Positions 41,082-49,941 of a DNA stretch of 64,000 nt are shown here, piece by piece. Source of the DNA: Sphaerotilus natans (GTDB taxonomy: Bacteria > Pseudomonadota > Gammaproteobacteria > Burkholderiales > Burkholderiaceae_C); assembly GCF_900156335.1 (NCBI RefSeq), contig NZ_FTMZ01000013.1, positions 1 to 64,000 of the forward strand, given 5' to 3'. Numbering within the stretch: the stretch's first letter is position 1; each line of letters starts with the position of its first letter. The notes beneath the pieces were generated by a model that saw only the letters and a program-made list of their open reading frames with translations, ran no database searches and was not told the origin of the DNA. A program made the position numbers and the translations under genes.

Positions 41082-42700
41082 ACCAGAGATGCCAGCCACT
41101 TTCGCGTGCTTGCTGAATTTCCCATCTCAAACGGCAATTCTATGCCACGTGCCTCGATGGTCTTCTTTAGTAGCTTGCCGCGCTGGATTTCGTCATTGAC
41201 CGAATCAAGTTCGTCGGTGAAGGATTTTAATTCTGCCGTGTTCAAATTGAAATCCAGTCGGCTCAGCTCCAACAGGTAGCGGTCTAACTCGGCGTTGATT
41301 GCTTGAAATTCACGTACCGTGCTGGCGTGTGGCGACAAATCTTCTATGAAATTCCAGAGCTTGCCTGCCATCTCACTGTGCAGCAGGAAGTAGTTCAATC
41401 CAAGGGTGATTAGGCCCGTTACGAGCGCGCCTGCAAAGGAGGCCAACTCAGAGCCAAACGGGAAGCTGCAGAGCGGCACTAGTTGGGTGTATGCCATGGT
41501 CCCCACGACCGAGGCAACGCCAACTGACAGCAATGAGGTGACTGCTTTGCATTGCTCTACGAGGCTTAGCTCGTCGGGGTTGAATGCCAGCAATTTGATG
41601 GCCTTGACCAACTGACTCCACAGTTCTCTGATGATCTTGATCGCCATTGCTTGAGTGGTGGCGAAGATGTTGAAGATCGTGGTTGTCAAGCTGCCTAATA
41701 CACCGGCGAATACCCCATCCTTAAATGCCATAAGAAAATCATTGAAACGTAATTGAACCCGCTTCCAGATCCCCTTGAGTGAGCTGTTGATGCTCTCAAC
41801 AAATGATTCGAGGTTGAAATTTTTCTTGAGATTTTCCAGTAATTTTGGCAGTTGCTCACGCAGTTCGAACCAGACTTCCGCCATCACCAATCCAAGCATC
41901 TGTCGGGTGCCCATTGAGATGCCTGCCAGGCCGGCAGAGCTGGCTGTCTGTTGCAGGAATTTGCTGCTGGTATAGTATGTCTTGTTGATTTGTCCTTCGT
42001 AGGCATGCCGCGCTTCAGCATCGCGTTTTCTCATGCCGTCCAAATCAACCGTTTTAAGGGCTTTAATTTTTTCTTCGTTTTTTCTGATGCTGTCTTCTAG
42101 GCCGCGCGCGGCATTATTTTGTTGCGGCGTTTCGCGCGGCATTTTTGTCAGTCGTTCGCGATCTTTTGTCAGTTCGCTTTCAAGATTGGATATCCGGCTG
42201 GGAAGATTGTCAATCCATTCGTCGATCGGGGTGGCTTGCTTCGACCGGTTGATCGTGCTGAGGGTGCTTTGCAGGTTGCTGCTCTGGTTGGCCAGTTCTA
42301 CGCCATTCAGTTCGGCGAGTACCCGACCTGCATCATTGTGGATCTCCTTGGCGCTGATGACGTGATCTAGGTCCCGCCGTTCGTTGGCGGACATCGCCTT
42401 GTTTCTGTAAGGGTCCTCCAATGTGCCTGCAGCGTGGCTGGCTTTGTCTTCCGTGCCCTTGGCAACATAATTTTCATGTTGATGGTAGGGCGTGGAATCG
42501 TATTCCCCGCGTTGGTCAAAGCGATTCTTCTCTGCTGCGGTTGCCCATACGCCGTTGCGTACGTTGTGAATGGTATCTACTTCGCCGCCGAGCTTGTCCT
42601 TGAATAGTAGAAAATCTAAGCCAAAGCTGGTGGTGAGACTGGTGATTACGGTTTTCTCGAGTTCGTCTGCCCAAGGGAAATTTTTTGCTGCGGCGTGCAT
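41078..42700 (-). CDS. HNH-nuclease-like protein with C-terminal membrane region
   Basis: No named family recognised for the whole 540-residue protein. Residues 93-154 resemble a small HNH (beta-beta-alpha metal) core: LEDPYRNKAMS, then DLDHVISA with Asp112-His113, SNLQ (Asn142) and INRSK (Asn151). Coiled-coil-like helices follow (about 165-235). Three or more hydrophobic segments are seen at about 327-350, 386-402 and 418-440, then a final coiled coil. The architecture suggests a membrane-held nuclease-like effector, but activity is inference. The gene is low in G+C, has no clear ribosome site, and is followed by the coupled Cys-cluster gene. Confidence 0.7.
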   Translation of the reverse strand: MHAAAKNFPWADELEKTVITSLTTSFGLDFLLFKDKLGGEVDTIHNVRNGVWATAAEKNRFDQRGEYDSTPYHQHENYVAKGTEDKASHAAGTLEDPYRNKAMSANERRDLDHVISAKEIHNDAGRVLAELNGVELANQSSNLQSTLSTINRSKQATPIDEWIDNLPSRISNLESELTKDRERLTKMPRETPQQNNAARGLEDSIRKNEEKIKALKTVDLDGMRKRDAEARHAYEGQINKTYYTSSKFLQQTASSAGLAGISMGTRQMLGLVMAEVWFELREQLPKLLENLKKNFNLESFVESINSSLKGIWKRVQLRFNDFLMAFKDGVFAGVLGSLTTTIFNIFATTQAMAIKIIRELWSQLVKAIKLLAFNPDELSLVEQCKAVTSLLSVGVASVVGTMAYTQLVPLCSFPFGSELASFAGALVTGLITLGLNYFLLHSEMAGKLWNFIEDLSPHASTVREFQAINAELDRYLLELSRLDFNLNTAELKSFTDELDSVNDEIQRGKLLKKTIEARGIELPFEMGNSASTRKWLASLV

Positions 42701-42734
42701 GCTGGTGTTGATGTTGAATAAATTTTAAGTGGTG

Positions 42735-42754
42735 GCGGAGCCTCGTGGCTCCGC
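42735..42754 (-). other. Perfect stem-loop between two accessory genes
   Basis: GCGGAGCC and GGCTCCGC form an 8-bp stem around a 4-nt loop in the 71-nt gap between the glycine-rich gene and the HNH-like gene. In the direction of transcription (minus) it is followed by CACCACTT and then AT-rich sequence rather than a T-run, so an attenuator or RNA-processing hairpin is as likely as a terminator. Confidence 0.55.
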
Positions 42755-42771
42755 ATAAAAATTCTTCCTTG

Positions 42772-43863
42772 TTATCGACCCTGTGCCTCGGTTCGGGTCT
42801 TGTCGATTTGCTCATCTAGCTCGTTGCTGTTGAGCAGCATTGAGCCATCAGCATCGGTGTCCATGATGGGGACATTATTTTTGTCCTTGACCACATTGCC
42901 ATTGAATTTCTTGACCTTGAATAGTGGGGTGGTGATCAGGTCGACCATTATTGCGGCCAAGGCGTAGCCATTCTCGATTGCTTGCATGATGCTGTCACTC
43001 ATGCTGGCCAAGTCAGCGCTCGGGTCAATATTTCTTGAGCGGAGATCGTTGAGGCGATTATTAACGTACTTGATATTTTCGAAATGCTTGTCGAATTGCC
43101 TGTATGTTGACTTCAAAACAGATCTGATCTCAAAGGCATACTCTTCCACTTTGACCAATTGCTGCTGAGCCTTCTGCTGCTTGGCAATCGCACTGTCCAC
43201 TTCGCGGTCGGCCTTGTGCGCGTTCTTCAGGGCTTCATCACCATGACTGTCATAAGCCCAGCCAGCGATGGCCAGCACCGGGCCCGCCACAGCGGCACCT
43301 AGTATTGCGGTGCCGCCAGCCATGCCCAAACCGCCGGCACTAAGCGAACCTCCACCGATTGCTGCAAGTGTTGCATTGGTCGCTGCCACGCCTGCCAGCG
43401 AGGAAATGGCCGTGCCGGTGGATGCTGCACCCAGCGCCATGACACCGCCGTATACTGCGAATCCAGTCGCTGCACCTGCAAGGCCTGCCCCAGCGGTGGC
43501 ACCCAGTACCCCAACAGCGGTATAGCTGTAACTTTCGATGCTTTGTAGCTTGTGCTGAGGAATGTTGATCTTCAGCTTGTCTTGGCGGTCCGCATTGAGC
43601 TTTTTCAGCAGCTCATTGGCGATAGTCTTGAATTCGTTGAAATTTCTGCCAATCTCCAGTTCTTCTCGCCCCAGTGCCTCCAGTGCCTTGTTGGTTGACT
43701 TTTCCTGTGCGTCGAACTCATCCTTGTTTTTGGCGTAACGTGCTTTGGCCGAATTGACGATGTCATCGGCTTCCGAGTGCTTCTGGTAGCCGTCATAGCC
43801 TTTTTTGGCGCCATAGGCGGCCGTGACCAGCGCAGCCGCACCGATGATGAGGGGAAGAGGCAT
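42772..43863 (-). CDS. Glycine-rich hydrophobic membrane protein flanked by coiled coils
   Basis: Function unknown. The ATG at 43861-43863 is preceded by GAAGGAAA and yields 363 residues; an upstream ATG at 43902 lacks a ribosome site. Parts in order: N-terminal hydrophobic helix (about 3-18), charged coiled coil (about 28-95), a long Gly/Ala-rich hydrophobic block (about 112-205) including AIGGGSLSAGGLGMAGGTAIL and GAAVAGPVLAIAGW, then a second coiled coil (about 215-275). The coil, glycine-rich hydrophobic hairpin, coil plan recalls helical pore-forming proteins, which is inference only. It lies between the WYL regulator and the HNH-like gene on the same strand. Confidence 0.7.
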   Translation of the reverse strand: MPLPLIIGAAALVTAAYGAKKGYDGYQKHSEADDIVNSAKARYAKNKDEFDAQEKSTNKALEALGREELEIGRNFNEFKTIANELLKKLNADRQDKLKINIPQHKLQSIESYSYTAVGVLGATAGAGLAGAATGFAVYGGVMALGAASTGTAISSLAGVAATNATLAAIGGGSLSAGGLGMAGGTAILGAAVAGPVLAIAGWAYDSHGDEALKNAHKADREVDSAIAKQQKAQQQLVKVEEYAFEIRSVLKSTYRQFDKHFENIKYVNNRLNDLRSRNIDPSADLASMSDSIMQAIENGYALAAIMVDLITTPLFKVKKFNGNVVKDKNNVPIMDTDADGSMLLNSNELDEQIDKTRTEAQGR

Positions 43864-43972
43864 GAGATTTCCTTCTGAGGGCTTGAACGGCCCTGGTTTC
43901 ATGAATGCTCGAGTCCTTGAGAAGACAGAGCGACGGAGAATGTTCTTGTTTTAAAAATTTTGAAGTCGATTT

Positions 43973-44887
43973 TTATGCTTGACTGACATACGTCGCCAAC
44001 TCTCGCTTCAGATCTTTCTGCCACCCCTCCGGACTCACGATCCGCACATTCGGCACCCAATACCGCACGATCGGCAGGATCTGGTTGGGATGGGCGACGC
44101 GGGACGACACCAGCAGGCTGCCGTCCTCGAGGTGGCGGACGATCTCCTGGGCGGGCACGAGCTTGCGGCGCAGGAAATAGCCGGCGGCGTCGCGCGAGAC
44201 CTTCAGGACGACTTCGGTCTTCTGCTCGTTGAGCCAGATGCCGTCCTCGGCATCGAGCCGGGCGGTCAAGGCCGGCTCGGGCTCGAAGCGCTCGGGCGAG
44301 ACCAGCAGCGCGCTGATCCGGCTGAAGGCGAAGCTCTTGAGCGTGCTGCCGTCGAGCGCCATCAGGTACCAGATGCCGGTGTGGTTGACCAGCCGGTAGG
44401 GGTGCAGGGCCTCGTAGGTCTTCTCGCCCTCGGGCTTGCGGTAGCGAAAGCCGATGAGCTGGCGCTCGCGGGTGGCCGCCTCGACCTGCCGGAAGCGCTG
44501 CTGCTGCGCGCTGTCGAGCGCCTCGTAGCTGTGGCCGCGCACCTGCAGCACCGACTCCAGCCGGCTGTCGAGCAGCTCGCGCACGAAGTTGTCATCGAAG
44601 ACCGGATACAGGCCGCTCAGGCCGGTCAGCGCGGCGAATCGCTCCAGATCGGTGAGCGTCAGCTTGCCGAAGTACTGCGGCGCCATCCGGTAGCCGCCGT
44701 CCTCGGTGCGTTCGATCAGGTCACCGAGCTGGCCGAGACGCTGCGACAGATCGCGCTGGATGGTGCGCACGCTCACGGCGAACTCGTCCGCGAGATCGGC
44801 CGGATGCAGCGTGTGACCCTGGTTGAGCCTGCAAAGAATGAGCGTCAGCCGGTCAGCCAGCGTGTCGTGCCCTGCGCTTCTTGTCAT
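43973..44887 (-). CDS. WYL-domain transcriptional regulator
   Basis: Cytoplasmic DNA-binding regulator of 304 residues. The N-terminal helix-turn-helix (about 26-50, LADEFAVSVRTIQRDLSQRL) is followed by the WYL ligand-binding domain with the literal Trp-Tyr-Leu at 173-175 (GIWYLMALDG) and a WYL C-terminal extension. WYL regulators such as BrxR and CapW commonly control phage-defence operons and respond to nucleic-acid or nucleotide signals. That knowledge, with its position ahead of two unknown membrane proteins, suggests it controls the cassette. The 109-nt gap to the next gene may hold a second promoter. Its G+C is near core level, unlike its neighbours. Confidence 0.88.
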   Translation of the reverse strand: MTRSAGHDTLADRLTLILCRLNQGHTLHPADLADEFAVSVRTIQRDLSQRLGQLGDLIERTEDGGYRMAPQYFGKLTLTDLERFAALTGLSGLYPVFDDNFVRELLDSRLESVLQVRGHSYEALDSAQQQRFRQVEAATRERQLIGFRYRKPEGEKTYEALHPYRLVNHTGIWYLMALDGSTLKSFAFSRISALLVSPERFEPEPALTARLDAEDGIWLNEQKTEVVLKVSRDAAGYFLRRKLVPAQEIVRHLEDGSLLVSSRVAHPNQILPIVRYWVPNVRIVSPEGWQKDLKRELATYVSQA

Positions 44888-44916
44888 GGAAAGCGGATCG
44901 TTGACAGTCGATCGGA

Positions 44917-44949
44917 GGGCTGACTTCTGGTCTTTTTCTCTATCAGCCC
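44917..44949. promoter_or_regulatory. Inverted repeat upstream of the WYL regulator
   Basis: GGGCTGA (44917-44923) is mirrored by TCAGCCC (44943-44949) around a 19-nt pyrimidine-rich spacer, starting 29 nt before the regulator's ATG. A spaced inverted repeat here could be an autoregulatory operator. Confidence 0.35.
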
Positions 44950-44974
44950 GGTGTTCTTGTTTGTTTTCTTTGGA

Positions 44975-45151
44975 TCAAGAGGGTAGGTCTTGTTGCGGCT
45001 TGCCCCGCATTCCGGGGTGGAGGCTGCTGTGAATTTTTTCTGGTTCCGGATGGTTTTGCTGCGTGAGCGTGGCATCGGCACCATGGGTCAGCCGGGCCGT
45101 GGCCAGCAGCAGCAGGTAGAGCAGCGTCAGAAGGAACATCAGCGGTTTCAT
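44975..45151 (-). CDS. Putative small secreted peptide
   Basis: A 58-residue frame starting MKPLMFLLTLLYLLLLATARLT, a convincing signal-peptide-like hydrophobic start ending near HGA. The short polar remainder is rich in Gln, Pro and His. There is no good ribosome site. The 23-bp palindrome element lies 19 bp upstream of the ATG. It could be a real small gene or a chance frame. Confidence 0.35.
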   Translation of the reverse strand: MKPLMFLLTLLYLLLLATARLTHGADATLTQQNHPEPEKIHSSLHPGMRGKPQQDLPS

Positions 45152-45170
45152 GACGCGCAAGCCTAGACAC

Positions 45171-45193
45171 CGCCCGCGACAGGTGGTGTCGCG
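45171..45193 (-). repeat. Right copy of the 23-bp palindrome-containing element
   Basis: The core on the plus strand is CGCGACAGGTGGTGTCGCG (45175-45193), again a 7-bp inverted repeat with a 5-nt spacer. It matches the copy at 40720-40742 in the same orientation, 4.45 kb away, so the two bracket the accessory cassette. Each copy lies just upstream of a gene for a putative secreted product. Confidence 0.7.
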
Positions 45194-45257
45194 CTCGTTC
45201 TGCAAGTGAACGATCTGAAGGGCCCGAGGGCCGGGTGCCGCGATGCGGCGACGGGCC

Positions 45258-45812
45258 TCAATAGCTCCGCCCGCCCCGATACAGCGCGTGCTGCCGGCGT
45301 GCCAGCGGCGTGGCCTGGGCCAGCGCGGCGAAGCTGCGGCTGGCGTGGGCGTGGGTGATGGCGATCCCGAGCGCGTCGGCGGCGTCCTTGCCGGGCTGGC
45401 CGGGCAGCTTGAGCAGGTGCTGCACCATCGCCTGGATCTGCGCCTTGGCGGCGCCGCCGTGGCCGGTGACGGCCTGCTTCATCTGCACTGCGGTGTATTC
45501 GCCCACCGGCAGCGGCGGGCTGCCGGCCACCAGCGCGGCCAGCGCCGCGCCGCGCGCCTGCCCGAGCAGCAGCGTGCTCTGCGGGTTGACGTTGACGAAG
45601 ACGATCTCGAGCGCGGCCGCGTCGGGCTGGTAGGTCGAGACGACCTCGCGCACGCCGTCGAAGATCAGCCGGATGCGCGCGGGCAGGTCGCCGCGCGGTG
45701 CCTCGGCGGTGCGGATGGTGCCGCTGGCGACATAGGCCAGGTGCGGCCCGTCGACGTCGATCAGGCCGAAGCCGGTGATCTGCAGGCCCGGATCGATGCC
45801 GAGGATGCGCAT
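45258..45812 (-). CDS. ruvC: Holliday junction resolvase RuvC
   Basis: Endonuclease resolving four-way junctions with RuvAB. It has 184 residues with the catalytic acids in [16 protein letters not shown] (Asp7), [23 protein letters not shown], and [17 protein letters not shown]. It marks the return to core sequence right of the accessory region. Confidence 0.96.
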   Translation of the reverse strand: MRILGIDPGLQITGFGLIDVDGPHLAYVASGTIRTAEAPRGDLPARIRLIFDGVREVVSTYQPDAAALEIVFVNVNPQSTLLLGQARGAALAALVAGSPPLPVGEYTAVQMKQAVTGHGGAAKAQIQAMVQHLLKLPGQPGKDAADALGIAITHAHASRSFAALAQATPLARRQHALYRGGRSY

Positions 45813-45832
45813 GGCGGCGGCCGTGTCCGGAC

Positions 45833-46306
45833 TCAGCCTGCGACGCGGCGGGTGTAGGTGCGGAAGACGGTGTCGTGCACCCAGCCGAGCGACTCGTACA
45901 GGCGCTGGGCGGTGTGGTTGTCGTGCGCGGTGGTCAGGTCCATGCGCACGCGGCGGCCCTGGCGCGCCTGGGCCTCGGCCGCGCGCAGCAGCGCCGCGCC
46001 CAGCCCGCTGCGGCGCGCCTCGGGCGCGACGAACAGGTCGTAGAGCACGAAGATCGGCGCCGCCTCGACCGAGCAGAAGCTCGGATAGAGCTGGCAGAAG
46101 CCCACCGACTCGGCCGGGCCGGCCGGCGGCACGCGCTCGGCCAGCAGGATGACCGATTCGCCCGCCTGCATCCGCGCCTGGATGAAGGCGGTGGCGCGCG
46201 CCCGGTCGGGCGCCTGCGCGTAGAACTGGCGGTAGGCGTCGAAGAGCGCCGCGACCGCGTCGAGATCGGCCAGTCCGGCCGGGCGGATCGAGATCGGGGC
46301 GCTCAT
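45833..46306 (-). CDS. GNAT-family N-acetyltransferase
   Basis: Cytoplasmic acetyl-CoA-dependent acetyltransferase of 157 residues. The acetyl-CoA loop motif is [23 protein letters not shown], with the late [19 protein letters not shown] typical of GNAT folds. The start [18 protein letters not shown] at 46304-46306 fits the family; the longer frame lies in purH. Substrate unknown. Confidence 0.85.
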   Translation of the reverse strand: MSAPISIRPAGLADLDAVAALFDAYRQFYAQAPDRARATAFIQARMQAGESVILLAERVPPAGPAESVGFCQLYPSFCSVEAAPIFVLYDLFVAPEARRSGLGAALLRAAEAQARQGRRVRMDLTTAHDNHTAQRLYESLGWVHDTVFRTYTRRVAG

Positions 46307-46325
46307 CGGACGCGGCTCGCCGGGC

Positions 46326-47900
46326 TCAGTGGCGGAAGTGGCGGGTGCCGGTGAAGACCATCGCGATGCCGCGCTCGTCGGCCGCGTCGATGACTTCCTG
46401 GTCGCGCATCGAGCCACCCGGGTGGATGACGCAGGTGGCGCCGGCATCGACGACCACGTCCAGGCCGTCACGGAACGGGAAGAAGGCGTCGCTGGCCACG
46501 GCCGTGCCGTCCAGGCTCAGGCCGGCGGCCTTGGCCTTGATCGAGGCGATGCGGGCCGAGTCCAGGCGGCTCATCTGGCCGGCGCCGACGCCGTAGGTCA
46601 TGCCGTCCTTGCAGAAGACGATCGCGTTGCTCTTGACGAAGCGGCCGACCTTCCACGCGAACAGCAGGTCCTGCATCTGCTGCTCGGTCGGGGCCAGCTT
46701 CGTCACCACCTTGATCTCGCCGACGATGTCGACGTTGTCGGCCGACTGCAGCAGCATGCCGCCGCCCACGCGCTTGAAGTCCAGCGCGTTGACCGCCTGG
46801 CTCACCGGTACTTCCAGCAGGCGCACGTTGACCTTGCTGGCGTAGGCTGCGCGGGCTGCCGGGGTGATCACCGGGGCGATCGCCACTTCGACGAAGTGCT
46901 TGTTGGCGTTGATCTTCTCGACCACGTCGGCGTCGAGCGGGCGGTTGAAGGCGATGATGCCGCCGAAGGCCGAGGTCGGGTCGGTCTTCAGGGCCTTCTC
47001 GTAGGCTTCGAGCAGCGTCGCGCCCACGGCCACGCCGCAGGGGTTGGCGTGCTTGACGATCACGCAGGCCGGCACGTCGAAGGCCTTGACGCATTCCCAG
47101 GCGGCGTCGGCGTCGGCGATGTTGTTGAAGCTGAGCTCCTTGCCCTGAATCTGCGTCCAGCCGGCCAGCAGGCCGTTCGCGACCTGGGCTTCCTTGTAGA
47201 AGGCGGCCGACTGGTGCGGGTTCTCGCCGTAGCGCATGCCCTGCACCTTGTGCAGCTGCAGGTTGAAGACGCTCGGGTATTCCTCGCGGGCGGGCACGTC
47301 GGCGGTCTTGTCTTCCGCGCCGGCTTCCAGCGAGGTCAGGTAGTTGCTGATCATGCCGTCGTAGGCGGCGGTGTGCGAGAACACCTTCTTCGCGAAGCCG
47401 AACTTGGTCTTGCGGGTCAGGCCTGCGCCGTCGAGCTCGGCCAGCACCTGGGCGTAGTCGCTCGGGTCGATGACCACGGCCACGTCCTGCCAGTTCTTGG
47501 CCGCCGCGCGCAGCATCGCCGGGCCGCCGATGTCGATGTTCTCGATGGCGTCTTCCAGCGTGCAGTCGGCCTTGGCGGTGGCCTGCGCGAAGGGGTAGAG
47601 GTTGATGATCAGCAGATCGATCGTGTCGATGCCGTGCTCTTTCAGCGCGGCCATGTGCTCGGGGAAGTCGCGCCGGGCCAGCAGGCCGCCGTGCACGCGC
47701 GGGTGCAGCGTCTTGACGCGGCCGTCGAGCATCTCGGGGAAGCCGGTGATCTCGCTCACTTCGGTGACCGGCAGGTCGTTCTGGGCCAGCAGCTTGGCGG
47801 TGCCGCCGGTGGAGAGCAGGCGGATGCCGCGCGCGTGCAGCGCCTGGGCGAACTCGACGATGCCGGTCTTGTCGGAGACGGAAAGGAGGGCGGTGGTCAT
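46326..47900 (-). CDS. purH: Bifunctional AICAR transformylase/IMP cyclohydrolase PurH
   Basis: Catalyses the last two steps of IMP synthesis. It has 524 residues: the N-terminal MGS-like cyclohydrolase domain ([37 protein letters not shown]) and the AICARFT domain with [24 protein letters not shown] and [12 protein letters not shown]. The ATG at 47898-47900 is set by the family start. It lies downstream of dusB-fis with a 53-nt gap. Confidence 0.97.
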   Translation of the reverse strand: MTTALLSVSDKTGIVEFAQALHARGIRLLSTGGTAKLLAQNDLPVTEVSEITGFPEMLDGRVKTLHPRVHGGLLARRDFPEHMAALKEHGIDTIDLLIINLYPFAQATAKADCTLEDAIENIDIGGPAMLRAAAKNWQDVAVVIDPSDYAQVLAELDGAGLTRKTKFGFAKKVFSHTAAYDGMISNYLTSLEAGAEDKTADVPAREEYPSVFNLQLHKVQGMRYGENPHQSAAFYKEAQVANGLLAGWTQIQGKELSFNNIADADAAWECVKAFDVPACVIVKHANPCGVAVGATLLEAYEKALKTDPTSAFGGIIAFNRPLDADVVEKINANKHFVEVAIAPVITPAARAAYASKVNVRLLEVPVSQAVNALDFKRVGGGMLLQSADNVDIVGEIKVVTKLAPTEQQMQDLLFAWKVGRFVKSNAIVFCKDGMTYGVGAGQMSRLDSARIASIKAKAAGLSLDGTAVASDAFFPFRDGLDVVVDAGATCVIHPGGSMRDQEVIDAADERGIAMVFTGTRHFRH

Positions 47901-47953
47901 GGTGGGATGACGATCGGTGGGGAATCGGGAAGGGGCGGAGGCGGCCGGGCGGC

Positions 47954-48283
47954 TCAGTCGATCAGCCGGTGCTCGACCAGCTTGCGGCGCAGCGTGTTGC
48001 GGTTGATGCCGAGCCATTCGGCGGCGCGGCTCTGGTTGCCGTCGGCGCGCGCCATCACCACGTCGAGCAGCGGACGCTCGACCGCCTTGATGACCATGTC
48101 GTACAGGCCGTGCGGCGTGGTGCCGTCGAGGTCGTCGAAATAGGTGCCAAGCGTGCTGCGGATCGACTGGTCGATCGGGCTGCCGGAGGGCGGGGCGTCG
48201 GCGGGCTCGTCCACCAGATCGTCCACCAGAGAGTCCGGCAGGGAGGTCAGGGCGCGGATGCTCATGTCGTTCATGGATGTCAT
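47954..48283 (-). CDS. fis: Fis-family nucleoid/DNA-binding protein
   Basis: Small DNA-binding protein with the Fis-type C-terminal helix-turn-helix ([30 protein letters not shown]). It has 109 residues from the ATG that overlaps the dusB stop (ATGA). dusB-fis is a classical conserved operon, and the Fis assignment rests on both the HTH and this context. Confidence 0.9.
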   Translation of the reverse strand: MTSMNDMSIRALTSLPDSLVDDLVDEPADAPPSGSPIDQSIRSTLGTYFDDLDGTTPHGLYDMVIKAVERPLLDVVMARADGNQSRAAEWLGINRNTLRRKLVEHRLID

Positions 48284-49320
48284 GCCGCCAGGGCGTCGAC
48301 GGGTTCTGCGGGAAACGGGGCGGCCTCGGGCCAGAGCGGATGCGCGCCGGCGAGTTCGCCCAGGAAGTCATGCACCGCGCGCGATTGCTCGGCGGTGGTC
48401 TCGATCCGGTTCATGCGGCGGCGGAAGTCCTCGCCGCCGGGCAGGGCGTGCACCGCCCAGCCGATGTGCTTGCGCGCGGTGCGCACGCCGGCCAGCTCGC
48501 CGTACAGGCCGTAGTGGTCCTCGAGGTGCTCGAGCAGCCATTCGCGCACCTGCAGCGTGGCCGGTGGCGCGGCGTGCTCGCCGGTGGCCAGGAAATGCGC
48601 GATCTCCTGGAAGATCCACGGCCGGCCCTGCGCGGCGCGGCCGATCATGATGGCGTCGGCGCCGGTGGCGGCCAGCACGTCGCGGGCCTTCTCCGGACTG
48701 TCGATGTCGCCGTTGGCGCAGACCGGAATCGACAGCGCGGCCTTGACCGCGGCGATGGTCTCGTACTCGGCCTGGCCGCTGTAGCCTTGCTCGCGGGTGC
48801 GGCCGTGCACCGTGACCAGCGCGACGCCGCGGGCCTCGGCGCCGCGCGCGATCGTCAGCGCGTTCTTCGCCTGCTGGCACCAGCCGGTGCGCATCTTCAG
48901 CGTCACCGGCACGCCGTGCGGCGCGCTGGCCTCGACCACCGCCGCGACGATGTCCAGCGCCAGCGTCTCGTCCTGCATCAGCGCCGAGCCGGCCCACTTG
49001 TTGCAGACCTTCTTGGCCGGGCAGCCCATGTTGATGTCGATGATCTGCGCGCCGCGCGCGATGTTGTAGCGCGCGGCCTCGGCCATCATCTCGGCGTCGG
49101 TGCCGGCGATCTGCACCGCGATCGGCGCGGATTCGCCGTCGTGGTTCAGACGGCGCGAGGTCTTCAGGCTGTCGCGCAGATCGGCACGCGAGGTCACCAT
49201 CTCGCTGACGGCATGGCCCGCGCCGAGCCGCTTGCACAGCTGGCGGAAAGGCCGGTCGGTCACGCCGGCCATCGGCGCGACGAACAGGCGGTTGGGCAAC
49301 TCGTGGGGACCGATGCGCAT
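48280..49320 (-). CDS. dusB: tRNA-dihydrouridine synthase B
   Basis: FMN enzyme reducing uridines in the tRNA D-loop. It has 346 residues with [19 protein letters not shown] at the N terminus, the catalytic Cys in [21 protein letters not shown], and FMN-phosphate contacts [17 protein letters not shown]. The start [10 protein letters not shown] at 49318-49320 is family-like; the frame upstream is non-coding. Confidence 0.96.
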   Translation of the reverse strand: MRIGPHELPNRLFVAPMAGVTDRPFRQLCKRLGAGHAVSEMVTSRADLRDSLKTSRRLNHDGESAPIAVQIAGTDAEMMAEAARYNIARGAQIIDINMGCPAKKVCNKWAGSALMQDETLALDIVAAVVEASAPHGVPVTLKMRTGWCQQAKNALTIARGAEARGVALVTVHGRTREQGYSGQAEYETIAAVKAALSIPVCANGDIDSPEKARDVLAATGADAIMIGRAAQGRPWIFQEIAHFLATGEHAAPPATLQVREWLLEHLEDHYGLYGELAGVRTARKHIGWAVHALPGGEDFRRRMNRIETTAEQSRAVHDFLGELAGAHPLWPEAAPFPAEPVDALAA

Positions 49321-49420
49321 CGGGAACGGGCAGAGAACAGGGTGAAGGGCCGGGCGAAGCGGGAGTCGGGCGCGTCCGGCCGGAGCGGTGCCGGCCGGGA
49401 ACTGCTGAAAAAGGAGGCAG

Positions 49421-49426
49421 AGTATA
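49421..49426 (-). promoter_or_regulatory. Possible dusB-fis -10 element
   Basis: On the minus strand GCTATACTCTGCC contains TATACT, a near-consensus -10, about 100 nt upstream of dusB. A TTCTGC -35-like word is 15 nt away, which is short, so the assignment is tentative. Confidence 0.3.
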
Positions 49427-49455
49427 GCGGCTCGCCTTCGCGCAGAATCCGCGCC

Positions 49456-49941
49456 ATGGAAACCTGGATCGAGTCCCTGCTGGCCGCGCTGGCCCTGCCG
49501 AAGTTCGGCCTGAGCACCGTCTTCATCGTCTCGCTGATCTCGGCCACGCTGCTGCCGCTGGGCTCGGAGCCGGCGGTCTTCGGGCTGGTCAAGCTCGATC
49601 CGGCGCTGTTCTGGCCGGCGGTGGGCGTGGCCACCGTCGGCAACACGCTTGGCGGGGCGATTTCCTGGTGGATGGGCTTCGGCGCCGAGAAGGCCTGGGA
49701 GCAGGTCGCGAACCGGCCCGCCACCGAGCACCGCGCGCTGGCGATGCTGCGCCGCTTCGGCCCGAAGGCCTGCCTGCTGAGCTGGCTGCCGGGCGTGGGC
49801 GATCCGCTGTGCGCGGTCGCCGGCTGGCTGCGCCTCCCTTTCTGGCCCTGCGTGCTCTACATGGCGATCGGCAAGTTCGGCCGCTATCTGGTGATGACGG
49901 CGGCGCTGCTGTGGGTGTTTCCGGGGCAGTTCACGCCCTGA
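49456..49941 (+). CDS. YqaA/DedA-type small membrane protein
   Basis: SNARE-associated (DedA-like) inner-membrane protein of 161 residues with about four hydrophobic segments and the polar loop [20 protein letters not shown] plus [23 protein letters not shown], characteristic of the YqaA subgroup. Relatives are implicated in lipid flipping and envelope integrity; the specific role is unknown. Its end overlaps convergent mobA by 11 nt. Confidence 0.85.
   Translation: METWIESLLAALALPKFGLSTVFIVSLISATLLPLGSEPAVFGLVKLDPALFWPAVGVATVGNTLGGAISWWMGFGAEKAWEQVANRPATEHRALAMLRRFGPKACLLSWLPGVGDPLCAVAGWLRLPFWPCVLYMAIGKFGRYLVMTAALLWVFPGQFTP

Noticed and set aside
46329-48143. A 604-codon plus-strand frame opposite purH and fis
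   Set aside because: Low-complexity shadow; purH motifs on the minus strand are unambiguous.
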